Below are positions 1 through 9,362 of a DNA stretch of 64,000 bases, piece by piece. A model generated the notes under the pieces. The model was given only the letters and a program-made list of their open reading frames with translations. It did not search any database and was not told the origin of the DNA. How positions within the stretch are numbered: the stretch's first letter is position 1; each line of letters begins with the position of its first letter. Made by a program: the position numbers and the translations under genes. Source of the stretch: Flavobacterium agricola (lineage in GTDB: Bacteria > Bacteroidota > Bacteroidia > Flavobacteriales > Flavobacteriaceae); NCBI RefSeq assembly GCF_025919725.1, contig NZ_CP081495.1, positions 930,001-994,000 of the forward strand. Reading direction: 5' to 3'.

Positions 1-1
1 C

Positions 2-1279
2 ATTTACAAACAAATGGATACGTTAACCATTAATAAACACGGCTTAGTTTTTAAATGGAAAGGAAAAGATGCTACCAAAAAGCCCATTTTATTTCTATCT
101 CATCAAGATGTAGTACCAATTAGCGATTATAATTTTGAACTTGATCCTACAACAGGCGATCGCGTATTTAACTTAACCAATACCGAAACCGATTCGATTA
201 CTGAATACCAAAGCGAATGGAAATATCCGCCATTTAGTGGCGCAGTTGCTAACGGCCGTATATACGGACGCGGAACTTTAGATATGAAAGGGATGCTTAT
301 TGCCATTATGGAAGCTGCAGATGAATTAATTGCTGAAAACTACCAACCCGAACAAGATGTTTATTTTGCTTTTGGACAAGATGAAGAAGTTAGCGGACTA
401 AACGGTGCTAAAAAAATTGCAGAATATTTTAAAGAACAAAACATTCATTTTGATGCTGTTTATGATGAAGGCGGATTTGTATTAGGTCCAAAAACGGTAT
501 TAAAAGCGGTAGATAAAGCAGTTGCAACCGTTGGCGTTGGCGAAAAAGGCTTTTTAACCGTTGCCATTCGTGTAAACGGTACGGGCGGACATTCTTCTAT
601 TCCTCCTAAAAAAGGCAGCTTAGTTTTAGCTGCAGAACTTGCAGAAAAACTAAATACCAACCAATTGCCTGCAACTATAATTCCGCCAGTAGCAAACTTT
701 ATTAATAATATTGGTGGTGCCATGGATTTTAAATCAAAATTGGCTATTTCAAACCAATGGTTGCTAGGGGGCGTTTTACTAAAAACACTCGAAAATACGC
801 CAGCATCTAACGCTATGGTTCGTACAACAACAGCTTTAACCATGATGCACGCCAGCGATGCACCTAACGTTTTATCGGCAACAACTACGTTAACCGTAAA
901 CTTTAGAATTTTACAAGGACAAACGGTTGCTGATGTTTTAGAACATGTTAAAAAGCAATGCGAAGGTTATGATACCGAAATTGATATTATATCGCAACGT
1001 GAACCATCTAACCTTTCGCCAACCGATAGCAAACAATATTTATTTTTAAAAGATGTTATTGCTAAAAACTATCCAAATGCTATTATAACCCCATATTTAA
1101 CCATTGGCGGAACCGATAGCTATAAATACGAATTGGTTTCTGATAATGTTTTTCGCTTTATGCCAGTACAAATAAATGAATACGAGCAACGTTTAATTCA
1201 TAATGATAACGAATCGATTTCAATAGAAAACTACATGCGCATGATTAACCATTTTAAATTACTAATGCAACAACCTTAG
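2..1279 (+). CDS. M20 family metallopeptidase (carboxypeptidase S-like), 5' truncated by window edge
   Basis: The frame stays open to the first base of the window, so the true start lies upstream and the ATG at 14 is probably internal. The family hydrolyses peptides or N-acylated amino acids with two zinc ions. Numbered from that ATG, the visible metal and catalytic residues are His30 in LSHQDVV, Asp90 in GRGTLDMKG, the Glu pair in GQDEEVSG (about 123), the acidic YDEGG segment (about 151) and a late His in RLIHNDNE. The dimerisation-domain signature GTGGHSS follows at about 190. The N-terminal 50-70 residues of a usual M20 protein of about 480-490 residues are missing, and could include a signal peptide or membrane anchor. 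A hairpin terminator follows within 25 bases of the stop. Family assignment is secure; the substrate cannot be told. Confidence 0.9.
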   Translation: MYKQMDTLTINKHGLVFKWKGKDATKKPILFLSHQDVVPISDYNFELDPTTGDRVFNLTNTETDSITEYQSEWKYPPFSGAVANGRIYGRGTLDMKGMLIAIMEAADELIAENYQPEQDVYFAFGQDEEVSGLNGAKKIAEYFKEQNIHFDAVYDEGGFVLGPKTVLKAVDKAVATVGVGEKGFLTVAIRVNGTGGHSSIPPKKGSLVLAAELAEKLNTNQLPATIIPPVANFINNIGGAMDFKSKLAISNQWLLGGVLLKTLENTPASNAMVRTTTALTMMHASDAPNVLSATTTLTVNFRILQGQTVADVLEHVKKQCEGYDTEIDIISQREPSNLSPTDSKQYLFLKDVIAKNYPNAIITPYLTIGGTDSYKYELVSDNVFRFMPVQINEYEQRLIHNDNESISIENYMRMINHFKLLMQQP

Positions 1280-1299
1280 GTGATTTAATACATAAATGC

Positions 1300-1328
1300 A
1301 AAAAGGCAGTTTTATAACTGCCTTTTTT
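1300..1328. terminator. Bidirectional intrinsic terminator
   Basis: A 12-bp stem (arms 1300-1311 and 1316-1327) with a 4-base loop has an A-run on the left and a T-run on the right. It can therefore end transcription of the M20 peptidase (+) and of the convergent lipoprotein gene (-). Confidence 0.9.
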
Positions 1329-1761
1329 ATTGTTTATAAATTTCTGTATTTGATTGATATAAAACCCCAGAATCAGAATCGTAAGCATATTCAGTATTAG
1401 AATACGTTGCCCCATCTTTATTTGGCAAAATAACTGATACATCTGCATCAGGTAAAAATATTTCTGCTTGCGATTTATCACTATTAAATACTATAAAAGC
1501 ACTAGAAACTGCTGTATCAGCTGTTTCAATAACCGGATCTAATCGAATACCAATAGTAAAAACTTGCACACAACTATTTTGTAATTGGCTCCAAGTTTGG
1601 CCTGCGCTACCAATGCATCCATGATCATCTTTATCATTCCCAATAATTGAATGATTTGTTTCTTGCATCGAATCAGTTTCTTTTAAATCAGTAGTAACCG
1701 ATTTGTTGGTACACGAAATGCTTATAAAAGCTAAAAATATAAAGGTGTAAAATTTATTCAT
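1327..1761 (-). CDS. Small lipoprotein of unknown function
   Basis: The N-terminus MNKFYTFIFLAFISISC is a lipoprotein signal peptide with its lipobox cysteine at residue 17, so the 144-residue product should be anchored in the cell envelope. The mature part has a pair of cysteines around a GCIGSAGQTW segment and an acidic, asparagine-rich remainder. The SAGQTW segment recalls short flavobacterial lipoproteins, but I recognise no catalytic motif. The gene stands alone, convergent with the M20 peptidase and sharing its terminator. The start is well supported because the signal peptide begins there. Confidence 0.75.
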   Translation of the reverse strand: MNKFYTFIFLAFISISCTNKSVTTDLKETDSMQETNHSIIGNDKDDHGCIGSAGQTWSQLQNSCVQVFTIGIRLDPVIETADTAVSSAFIVFNSDKSQAEIFLPDADVSVILPNKDGATYSNTEYAYDSDSGVLYQSNTEIYKQ

Positions 1762-1889
1762 AATGCGGTTTTTTTAAATAATAATTTGTTTTTTCTGCTT
1801 GTTCAAAAAACTCTTTACAATATATTTAAATTAATATTTGTAAATCGCATTAAAAAAATAAGTAATTTAAAGTTATAATTTTTTTACGA

Positions 1890-2345
1890 ATGAATGCAAC
1901 ATATGTTCCGATTGCTGAAGCGCAAATGCTTATTAAAAAACCTGTAAGTGAGGTTTTTAATGCTTTTATAGATCCAGAAATCACCAAAAACTTTTGGTTT
2001 ACCAATGCAAGTGGTAGCCTAGAAGTTGGTACAACCATTACCTGGGAATGGGAAATGTACAAAGTTAAAACCGATGTTTTTGTGTTTGATATAAAACCGA
2101 ATCAACTTATCGCTTTAACTTGGGGAACGCCTGCAACGTATTTAGATTTTGAGTTTGAAGCAGTTTCTGAGCAAACTACCTACGTACAGATAAAAAATTA
2201 TGGATTTACTGAAGTTGGAAACGAATTAATTGAAGTTATAAAAAACAACACCGGCGGATTTACAACCGTTTTAGATGGTTTAAAAGCATATTTAGAACAT
2301 GGGATTAACCTGAATTTGATTCACGATAAGTTTTTAAAAAAATAA
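1890..2345 (+). CDS. SRPBCC (AHSA1/START-like) domain protein
   Basis: The 151-residue product matches the SRPBCC fold. An early strand and helix carry the typical KPVSEVFNAFIDPEITKNFW pattern, followed by alternating strands (LEVGTTITWEWEMY, LIALTWGT) and a long C-terminal helix ending in LDGLKAYLEHG. Such proteins bind hydrophobic ligands or act as Hsp90 co-chaperone-like modules; the ligand cannot be predicted. It is the first gene of a tight group, with 3 bases to the zinc-ribbon gene and 11 more to the hydrolase gene, so the three are probably co-transcribed. The ATG is preceded by an A/T-rich stretch without a clear Shine-Dalgarno, as is normal in this phylum. Confidence 0.85.
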   Translation: MNATYVPIAEAQMLIKKPVSEVFNAFIDPEITKNFWFTNASGSLEVGTTITWEWEMYKVKTDVFVFDIKPNQLIALTWGTPATYLDFEFEAVSEQTTYVQIKNYGFTEVGNELIEVIKNNTGGFTTVLDGLKAYLEHGINLNLIHDKFLKK

Positions 2346-2348
2346 AAA

Positions 2349-2609
2349 ATGCCAACAGAAAATAAATTTTGCCAAAGTTGCGGCATGCCAATGAAAGAAG
2401 ATCCGCAACACGGTGGTACCAATGCAGATGGTAGTAAAAATACAGATTATTGCAGCTATTGCTATGCTAACGGATCTTTTACATTTACGGGCACTGTTAG
2501 CGAATTTCAAGAACATTGTAGACAACAAATGATAAAAAGCGGCCGCTCTAAAATAATTGCTTGGTTGTTTACAAGAGGAATGAAACGTTTAGCCCGTTGG
2601 AAAAATTAA
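2349..2609 (+). CDS. Small zinc-ribbon protein
   Basis: This 86-residue protein has an N-terminal CQSCGMPM motif and a second CSYCYANG motif. Together these make a four-cysteine zinc ribbon of the putative zinc-ribbon family common in bacteria. A later HC pair and a basic C-terminus (RGMKRLARWKN) follow. Its role is unknown. It lies 3 bases after the SRPBCC gene and 11 bases before a dienelactone-hydrolase-like gene. No signal peptide is present, so it is cytoplasmic. Confidence 0.8.
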   Translation: MPTENKFCQSCGMPMKEDPQHGGTNADGSKNTDYCSYCYANGSFTFTGTVSEFQEHCRQQMIKSGRSKIIAWLFTRGMKRLARWKN

Positions 2610-2620
2610 ACTGATAAACT

Positions 2621-3361
2621 ATGAAACATTTATACGTATTACTAGCTCTATTTGCTATGCAAATCCTTTCAGCCCAAAAACTAAGTTCAATCTCGTATTC
2701 AGACAACGGAAAACCTTTATCAGGAAAAACCATTAAAACCAACAAAAAAAATATACCGGGGGTACTAATTTTACCTGCTTGGATGGGCATCGACAGCGAA
2801 GCAGAACAAGCTGCTGTAAATTTAAACAACCAAGGTTACAAAACCTTTATTGCAGATATATATGGTGTTGGTAACGAGCCTAAAGATGCAAAACAAGCTA
2901 AAGAATTATCTAGTTATTACAAAACCAACCCTGAAATATACCAACAACGCATTCAGTTAGCGCTTAATGAATTAATAAAACAAGGCGCAGATCCGAATAA
3001 AATTGCAGTTATTGGTTATTGTTTTGGCGGAACGGGTGCCTTAGAAACTGCTCGCGGAATATTGCCCGTACAAGGAGTTGTTTCTATTCATGGTAATTTA
3101 GGTAAAGGCGATCGAGCAAACGGACCAATAAAAACTAAGGTTTTGGTATTAAATGGTGCTGCAGATGCAAGCGTTTCTAAACAAGAAATTTTAAATTTTG
3201 AGCAAGAAATGGATCAGGCAGAAGCCGATTGGCAATTTATTAATTACGCAAACTGCAAACATACGTTTACCAACCCTGCATCGCCTGATTATAACAAAAT
3301 TATGGCCGACCGATCTTGGCAGCATATCTTATTATTTTTAGATGAAGTTTTGCGCAACTAA
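2621..3361 (+). CDS. Secreted dienelactone hydrolase family protein
   Basis: A signal peptide (MKHLYVLLALFAMQILSAQ) precedes an alpha/beta-hydrolase domain. The nucleophile elbow is GYCFGG at about residues 135-140 with a cysteine nucleophile, as in dienelactone hydrolases. An acid lies in NGAADASV and the catalytic histidine in CKHTFTNP near the C-terminus, so the Cys-Asp-His triad is complete. The length of 246 residues is normal. The protein probably acts in the periplasm on a small ester or lactone; its substrate is unknown. It is the last gene of the SRPBCC operon and is followed directly by a strong terminator. Confidence 0.88.
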   Translation: MKHLYVLLALFAMQILSAQKLSSISYSDNGKPLSGKTIKTNKKNIPGVLILPAWMGIDSEAEQAAVNLNNQGYKTFIADIYGVGNEPKDAKQAKELSSYYKTNPEIYQQRIQLALNELIKQGADPNKIAVIGYCFGGTGALETARGILPVQGVVSIHGNLGKGDRANGPIKTKVLVLNGAADASVSKQEILNFEQEMDQAEADWQFINYANCKHTFTNPASPDYNKIMADRSWQHILLFLDEVLRN

Positions 3362-3363
3362 AT

Positions 3364-3395
3364 AAAAAAAAGATGGAAAAGTCCATCTTTTTTTA
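3364..3395. terminator. Bidirectional intrinsic terminator
   Basis: The stem agatgga/tccatct with loop aaag is extended by seven A:T pairs on each side. It sits between the convergent hydrolase gene (+) and the GAF-domain gene (-) and can serve both. Confidence 0.9.
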
Positions 3396-3403
3396 TTTTA
3401 TAA

Positions 3404-5740
3404 TTAATCGAGTACTACCCCAACCCGTAAAGCTTTTAAACCAGAAACGCCTTGTAAATCTTCCAATTCTAAAAATTCTAAATCATCTTTTAAAACACCT
3501 TGTTTCTGTAAATATTTTACGTATTCTTTATATTCAGTTTCTTCGCTTTTGTTGTAATAAACAATTGCTATTTTTTCTGGTTGCGTTAAACGCTGTATCG
3601 AATTTTTTATATGCACTTTATCAATGCGTTTTTTAATAATATGATATCGAATATTATAACTACCGTCAACATCAAACTTACGTTCATCTACACGAAACGA
3701 TATATCAATGGGCAACGAACGTACAAAAATTAATTGCGTAGTTTGTAAGGCATACTCAGAATCAAAAGCAATATTTTGGGTTGCTTTTGTTATTTCGGCC
3801 ATTGAATTTAGCTGTTTTAATCTGATATTTTTAAGATAAAGCTGATTGAACTTTTTACTTGGCGTTATAGATTGGCCTATGTACAAATCGTATTCTACCC
3901 CGTCGGTCCTAAATTTTTCAAAATAAGCCGGAAAAGTTTCTTGCAGTTCGCTATTTAAAACTTCTAAATGCGTATTAATTAAATTATTTACGGCTTTCAT
4001 AGAATTTTCGAACGCACGGCGGTTTTTATACGCAGCACCCGTTGCTGGGGTTACCAATTGTAGGTAATTTTTTAAATCAGTTTCCAGCTGGCTATTTTCG
4101 TTTAAAACAACTTCTTTTAATAGCGGTAAAACTTCTTGATCTAAAAATTCATTCAATAAAACCGCATCATTATCATTAAAATATGCGTTTACAGATGCTA
4201 ACCATTCTCGCGTTCGGAACAAAATTTCATCTAAAACAATAATTCCGGTTTCAGATTTTGCACTTTCTAATAAATTAGCCAATGCGGTTAACTGAAAAAC
4301 CAAATCTTGTACCAAAGCTTTGTTACGCATTATGGTAGAATCTTTTACATCTACAACGCCAAAAAGCGGATAAACGTTGGTAAACTTAATATCTTCTATT
4401 ATTTTACTTTTTCCTGAATCTTTTTGTAAATAATGCCAAGCTATTTCATTAAACTTCCAACGTACGGCAGGTTGCAAGGCCGTAAAGTTGTTTTTAATAA
4501 TGTTGTCAATTTTATAATTAAAATCGTCGATCGAATTTTTAAGCAATTGCGCCAATGTTGGCAAAACAGCACGAAGTTCGCCCAAACGTCCGGTAAATAA
4601 TTGCTCTTTTTGCATGCTGTAAATTTCTAAAACCCCAACAATATTACTGCTGTGAAAAATAGGTAATAAAGCATACGACTGAATGTTGGTACGTTTTAAA
4701 TACTCGGCAATAAACTCATATTTTTCATCAATTACTTCGCCTTCAAAAATAAGCGTTTCTGGATTTTTAAGTAGCTCATCTAATAGCACATGAAAACCTT
4801 GCCTAATATTGGTTGCTGCAGATCCTGGGTTGGTATTAAAATCGGTTTCACCCGGAAAAACCGTTCGACCGTTTATTTTAAAATTAGGCAACAAACCAAA
4901 TTCAATAGCATTAGAACCCATTAAGGATTTTAACGATCGAACAATTTCTTCGTTATCATTGGCTGCGCACGAGCGCTGATTTAAAGCCAGATTTTTAATA
5001 TTTTCAACTGATTGTTCAGCCGTAACATCTTCAGCACTGGTTATACAAAATCCTTTAAAAGTAAAAAGATTTAATGGCAATTGTTGCAAACCTTTTTCCC
5101 AATCAAAATTTTCTTTCTGCATCTCGTTAGCAATTGCAGATAAATTGATTTTTGGCAGCGGTTGTTTGGCTTGAACTTCTACAAATCGGGTATCAATATG
5201 AAAACGATAATATTTAGGTAAGCCATTTTTTTCTACAAAAACGGTTTGCGAAAAATCGGTTTTATTAGATACATCGTAATGATACAGGTTTTCTAAAATT
5301 AACGTGTAACAAAGCAACATTTTCTTTTTAATCAGTTGCTTGCGGCGATCTTTTAAACTGCTACAATTATCAAACAAACGTGCTTTGCTATGTAACAAAT
5401 CATAAAAGGCATTGGTGCCATAAAACACAATGGGTTCTATAACTAAACCCATGGCCCAAAAAGCAGTTTCTTCGCATTCTAGCGGAGGTTGTAAAACGCT
5501 ATAAATCCATTCTAAATCATCTTTAAAATGATTTATATTTTCTAAATCTATGGTATCGTTTATGTACGGATTAGCTTTAATTTTGGCAACGGTTTGTTTA
5601 AAAATATCTTTTTTAACCACCGATGCCGATTCAATCCGATTTTCTAAATAGGTAATAAATGGCGTAAAAGACAATTGTACGTCTAAACCATAAACTCCAA
5701 CATTTATATCATTTGTTATATCGAGTAATTGCGTTTTCAT
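3404..5740 (-). CDS. Large GAF-domain-containing protein
   Basis: The 778-residue soluble protein has no signal peptide or membrane segment. Residues about 240-405 look like a GAF small-molecule-binding domain, with the strand pattern SYALLPIFHSSNIVGVLEIY at about 355-374. Long helical regions lie on both sides, and a beta-rich C-terminus follows. I see no histidine kinase, GGDEF or DNA-binding module, so its output is unknown. It is the last gene of a four-gene minus-strand operon, starting only 2 bases after the stop of the metallophosphoesterase-barrel gene, and is thus translationally close to it. It may be the cytoplasmic sensor or adaptor of that module (inference). It ends at a terminator shared with the convergent hydrolase. 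Confidence 0.75.
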   Translation of the reverse strand: MKTQLLDITNDINVGVYGLDVQLSFTPFITYLENRIESASVVKKDIFKQTVAKIKANPYINDTIDLENINHFKDDLEWIYSVLQPPLECEETAFWAMGLVIEPIVFYGTNAFYDLLHSKARLFDNCSSLKDRRKQLIKKKMLLCYTLILENLYHYDVSNKTDFSQTVFVEKNGLPKYYRFHIDTRFVEVQAKQPLPKINLSAIANEMQKENFDWEKGLQQLPLNLFTFKGFCITSAEDVTAEQSVENIKNLALNQRSCAANDNEEIVRSLKSLMGSNAIEFGLLPNFKINGRTVFPGETDFNTNPGSAATNIRQGFHVLLDELLKNPETLIFEGEVIDEKYEFIAEYLKRTNIQSYALLPIFHSSNIVGVLEIYSMQKEQLFTGRLGELRAVLPTLAQLLKNSIDDFNYKIDNIIKNNFTALQPAVRWKFNEIAWHYLQKDSGKSKIIEDIKFTNVYPLFGVVDVKDSTIMRNKALVQDLVFQLTALANLLESAKSETGIIVLDEILFRTREWLASVNAYFNDNDAVLLNEFLDQEVLPLLKEVVLNENSQLETDLKNYLQLVTPATGAAYKNRRAFENSMKAVNNLINTHLEVLNSELQETFPAYFEKFRTDGVEYDLYIGQSITPSKKFNQLYLKNIRLKQLNSMAEITKATQNIAFDSEYALQTTQLIFVRSLPIDISFRVDERKFDVDGSYNIRYHIIKKRIDKVHIKNSIQRLTQPEKIAIVYYNKSEETEYKEYVKYLQKQGVLKDDLEFLELEDLQGVSGLKALRVGVVLD

Positions 5741-5742
5741 AT

Positions 5743-8700
5743 TTAAAATTTAAATCCAGAGGTAACATACGGGTACCAACCTTCTTTAGAATAACCGGCT
5801 TGTACTTTAAGTACAAACATATCTAACGGCACAAAATAAACTCCGCCACCAACACCGGTATGTATTTGGCTGCTATTGTAATTTTTGGCCCAAACTTTTC
5901 CGGCATCAAAAAAGCCTAAAACGCCTAATTCGCCTGGTAAAATGTAATTGTTTAAATGTGCTAATCGGATTCGGGTTTGAAAATTGTTATACAACATATT
6001 TTCGCCCGCAAATCGAAACTGACGGAATCCCATTAAATTACCTTGTCCACCTAAAAATAAAGCATTGTAAAAAGGCACATCGCCCAATGTTACACCACCA
6101 CCTAATCGGTTAGAAATTACAAAAACGCTAGCTGGATCTAATTTTTTATTGATAGAAACTTCTGCTTTGGCTTGAATAAAATCTTTAGCATATGAATTTA
6201 ACCCTTTGTAGCCACCAATTTCTATTTGAAAAAGACCGCCATTTGTTGGTAAAATTACATTATCGCGCGCATCAATTAAATATTTTAAAGATAAACCGGC
6301 ATATAATTTAGTTTTATCAACAAAATCAGCATCGTAAGTACCAACTAAATTCGGATTCGAAATTAATCGGCCGTCATTTTTATCCGGATTGTACGAATAA
6401 TATTGAAAAAACGGAGAAACACTAAATGCAGCACGATCGGATTTACGCCATCTAATTTCTGGTTTTGCTTCTAAAATTGAAAAACGGCTGCGGTAATAAC
6501 TAATATCGCTTTCGTTTTTATTATAATTCGTTCCGTTACCCCAACCAAAATAATTTTGCGTGTTATTTGGTGCCATAACTTGAGCATTAAATAAAATATC
6601 AGCTGAACCTAAAGCCTGAATCCATTCGCTATTAAATCCAAAATGGTATGCATTGGTAGCAAAGGAATGTTTAAAATAAAATTCTTGTGAATTGGCATAC
6701 GGTGCCTTTCTAAATCCTTGATTAATAAACTTAATTCCCGCACCTATTAACAATCCGTCATCTTTATTAAACCCAACGGCTGGTAAAATTCGGGCACGAT
6801 TGTATAAATTGGTTGGCAAATACGCAGTTGTAATGCTATCATTTTTTAAATGTTTAATTACACGGTTTGTTGCACCGGTAAACGTAACGCCTTCTTTTTT
6901 TCCGTAAATACGTACCTTTTTTTGGCTGTTAACAATATTGTACGTTTTATTTCCTTTTTGTCCTACAATGCGTAAACGAATCGGAGTTGTATTATCAACC
7001 TGAACAACATCATCGCCCTTATGAACAAACAATCGAATTTCTTTAGTAACTGCCGGATCAAAAACGCGTTCAAAAAGTACCTGATCGGTGTTCCCTTTTT
7101 TACTAATTTTATTAATTTGAATCTTTAATTGATTACCAACGGTGGTTATAGAAACTAATTCTTCTTTATTTGAGGTTTGAATATCTACAATACGATTAAA
7201 AAACTGATAATACGTTTGCATGGCTTGCGGCATATTATCTCGGCGTTGTTTTAACTGCTCGTAAATTTGTTGGCCTCGAATTTTTTGAGAAGATTCTGGC
7301 AAAGCCTGAACAGCAGCTTGTAAAACCGAATCAGTTACCGTAGCAACAAATTCGTTTACCATGGCATTCCAACTGTTTTCGTCATAACGATTTAAAAATT
7401 TGCTATTTAAATCGCTCCCAGCCATAAAAAAGTAATTAATCTTTTTAATTTCTCCATCAAAATCGTGCAAGCGTGGCATAACCATTGGCCCAGCAGCAAT
7501 GCCTGGTAAAATACCATCTACCACATGTAAAACCTGATCGCGATCGCGTGGTACAGCGCTGTATTTTCTATTTCCTTTTTTATCTTTTTTTACAGCCCAA
7601 CGCCATTGGTCTTGATGACGATCCCAATCGCCAACCAAAACATCTACCAAACGCGCTCTAAAATATTCGTCGGTATCAACTTCGTTATCGTTATCTTTTT
7701 TCAGATTTTTAAATAACTTGGGCGTATTATCTGATTTCCCGATAGGTTCGCGCTCTTCTAACAAAACAACTTTTCCAATAAAATCGGGGGCGTAATCTCC
7801 TAAATTAATATCGGGCGCAACCACACCAATGATTGGATTGGCGTGAGGAATTTCGGCAGCTTCAGCAATTGGCGGAACTAATAATGCCGAATACGGATGT
7901 TGCCCGCTTAATGCATCGCTTACCACATCTTTAGCAAAGGTTTCACGCAGTGCATCAGGTAAAAGCAATTCCATGTTTTTGTTTACGTTTCGTAAAACCC
8001 ATTCTTTGCCCGACGGATCTACCAATCGTAATGATTTGGTTTGCATACCACCGCCGGCTTGCGTTGGTACTAAACCACCTTTTAATTCTGAAAGTTTAAA
8101 TACGGGTAGTTTTGTATCGGCAGCCCATTCTTCTCGATAATTTTCGCCCAACCATTTGCGATGTCCTTTGCCGCCTTCATTCAATTTTTCATTGGCTTTA
8201 ACCACTACCGAATCTTGATGCATTAATGGCGATGTACTTATCGCATTTTCTAATTTGGTTTGTTTTAAAAACGGAACTGTATAAGTAAATGCTTGTTGCA
8301 TGCTATTTTTATCAATTGCATAATAGGTAATCTGTATTTCGCCATTTTCTAATTGATCGGCAACTACAAATCCGCCATTTTTGGTAGCAAATAAACTGCC
8401 ATTTCCTTTTTTAATGGCTGTGTTTTTTGCACCTGCGCCGCTTACAACCTGAATGTTGTTGTTATTTTTTATAAACTGCAAGCCGTGTTCGTGACCGGCA
8501 ACATGAATTACATTTTTATTGTATGCAAATGCTGCATTAATTTGTTGTACCATTTGTTGGTACGATGGATGCATTTGATCTTCTGGGTTTGGCAATGCCG
8601 TTCTTAAAAACGGATATAAAGAACCTAAAACAGGTAAAGGCACATATAGATTTTTATTTACGTTTGTTAACGGAAATAAATGATCTTTAAAGCTGAAATG

Positions 8701-9351
8701 ACCGCTATGCACGCCATAACTTTGCATGGGATGATGTGCAACAAGCAAAACCATTTTGTCTTTGTTTTTACCAGCAAGCTCTTCTATTTTTTCAATAAAT
8801 TCTTCTTTGGTTGTACATTCGCAATCTTCATTAGTTTTGTTATGCGGAAATAACCACCATTCGCTATCAAAAGTTATTAAAACCAGCTTATCATCGATAG
8901 GAATTTCAATTGGGCCGGGACAACCGTTTTCGGGCACAAAATGCAACAACGGATTGTTTTGGTTGTTTATAAAATGAGCTTGTTCGGTAACTTTAGCCAA
9001 ACCTTTTTTACCCATTTTATCCCAATCGTGATTTCCGGGAATAAAATATACGCTTGCATTTTTAGCCAACATGGGCTGATATTGAGATGCTAAAATATGT
9101 TCGGTTTTGTTACGTTCTTTAGAACCTGGCAATCCCATTCCTTTAGGATAAATATTATCTCCTAAATAAAAAACAATGGTTTTGTTTGGAATAATAGCTT
9201 GTTCGGCATTTTTTAACACCAATTGTTGTTGCTCATTAATTTCGCCGGCATCGCCTATAAAAATAATGCGTTGAAAAATTTTATTTTGTGCGAATAAATT
9301 ACCAATATTAAAAAGTAAAAACAGGGCAAAAAATTTGGTTGCTTTTTGCAT
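5743..9351 (-). CDS. Metallophosphoesterase, kinase-like middle region and outer-membrane beta-barrel fusion
   Basis: The 1202-residue exported protein has a signal peptide (about residues 1-21). Residues 28-345 form a calcineurin-like metallophosphoesterase with all motifs present: GDAG (33-36), GDN (64-66), GNHDW (106-110), HH (206-207) and GHEHG (286-290). Residues about 430-660 are a separate domain with GDWDRHQDQW at 574-583 and PRDRDQ at 601-606, which recalls the catalytic loop of FAM20/HipA-type atypical kinases. This resemblance is by eye only. From about 850 to the end, alternating amphipathic strands and a final aromatic residue (TSGFKF) indicate an Omp85/BamA-like surface-antigen barrel. 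It is the third gene of the operon, 11 bases after the SdiA-regulated-type lipoprotein and 2 bases before the GAF gene. Phosphoesterase and barrel are confident; the middle domain is not. Confidence 0.85.
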   Translation of the reverse strand: MQKATKFFALFLLFNIGNLFAQNKIFQRIIFIGDAGEINEQQQLVLKNAEQAIIPNKTIVFYLGDNIYPKGMGLPGSKERNKTEHILASQYQPMLAKNASVYFIPGNHDWDKMGKKGLAKVTEQAHFINNQNNPLLHFVPENGCPGPIEIPIDDKLVLITFDSEWWLFPHNKTNEDCECTTKEEFIEKIEELAGKNKDKMVLLVAHHPMQSYGVHSGHFSFKDHLFPLTNVNKNLYVPLPVLGSLYPFLRTALPNPEDQMHPSYQQMVQQINAAFAYNKNVIHVAGHEHGLQFIKNNNNIQVVSGAGAKNTAIKKGNGSLFATKNGGFVVADQLENGEIQITYYAIDKNSMQQAFTYTVPFLKQTKLENAISTSPLMHQDSVVVKANEKLNEGGKGHRKWLGENYREEWAADTKLPVFKLSELKGGLVPTQAGGGMQTKSLRLVDPSGKEWVLRNVNKNMELLLPDALRETFAKDVVSDALSGQHPYSALLVPPIAEAAEIPHANPIIGVVAPDINLGDYAPDFIGKVVLLEEREPIGKSDNTPKLFKNLKKDNDNEVDTDEYFRARLVDVLVGDWDRHQDQWRWAVKKDKKGNRKYSAVPRDRDQVLHVVDGILPGIAAGPMVMPRLHDFDGEIKKINYFFMAGSDLNSKFLNRYDENSWNAMVNEFVATVTDSVLQAAVQALPESSQKIRGQQIYEQLKQRRDNMPQAMQTYYQFFNRIVDIQTSNKEELVSITTVGNQLKIQINKISKKGNTDQVLFERVFDPAVTKEIRLFVHKGDDVVQVDNTTPIRLRIVGQKGNKTYNIVNSQKKVRIYGKKEGVTFTGATNRVIKHLKNDSITTAYLPTNLYNRARILPAVGFNKDDGLLIGAGIKFINQGFRKAPYANSQEFYFKHSFATNAYHFGFNSEWIQALGSADILFNAQVMAPNNTQNYFGWGNGTNYNKNESDISYYRSRFSILEAKPEIRWRKSDRAAFSVSPFFQYYSYNPDKNDGRLISNPNLVGTYDADFVDKTKLYAGLSLKYLIDARDNVILPTNGGLFQIEIGGYKGLNSYAKDFIQAKAEVSINKKLDPASVFVISNRLGGGVTLGDVPFYNALFLGGQGNLMGFRQFRFAGENMLYNNFQTRIRLAHLNNYILPGELGVLGFFDAGKVWAKNYNSSQIHTGVGGGVYFVPLDMFVLKVQAGYSKEGWYPYVTSGFKF

Positions 9352-9362
9352 AAATTATTTGT

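Noticed and set aside
460..843. Antisense open frame within the M20 peptidase gene
   Set aside because: It mirrors the codon pattern of the real gene, shows no family features and lies entirely opposite a well-supported enzyme.
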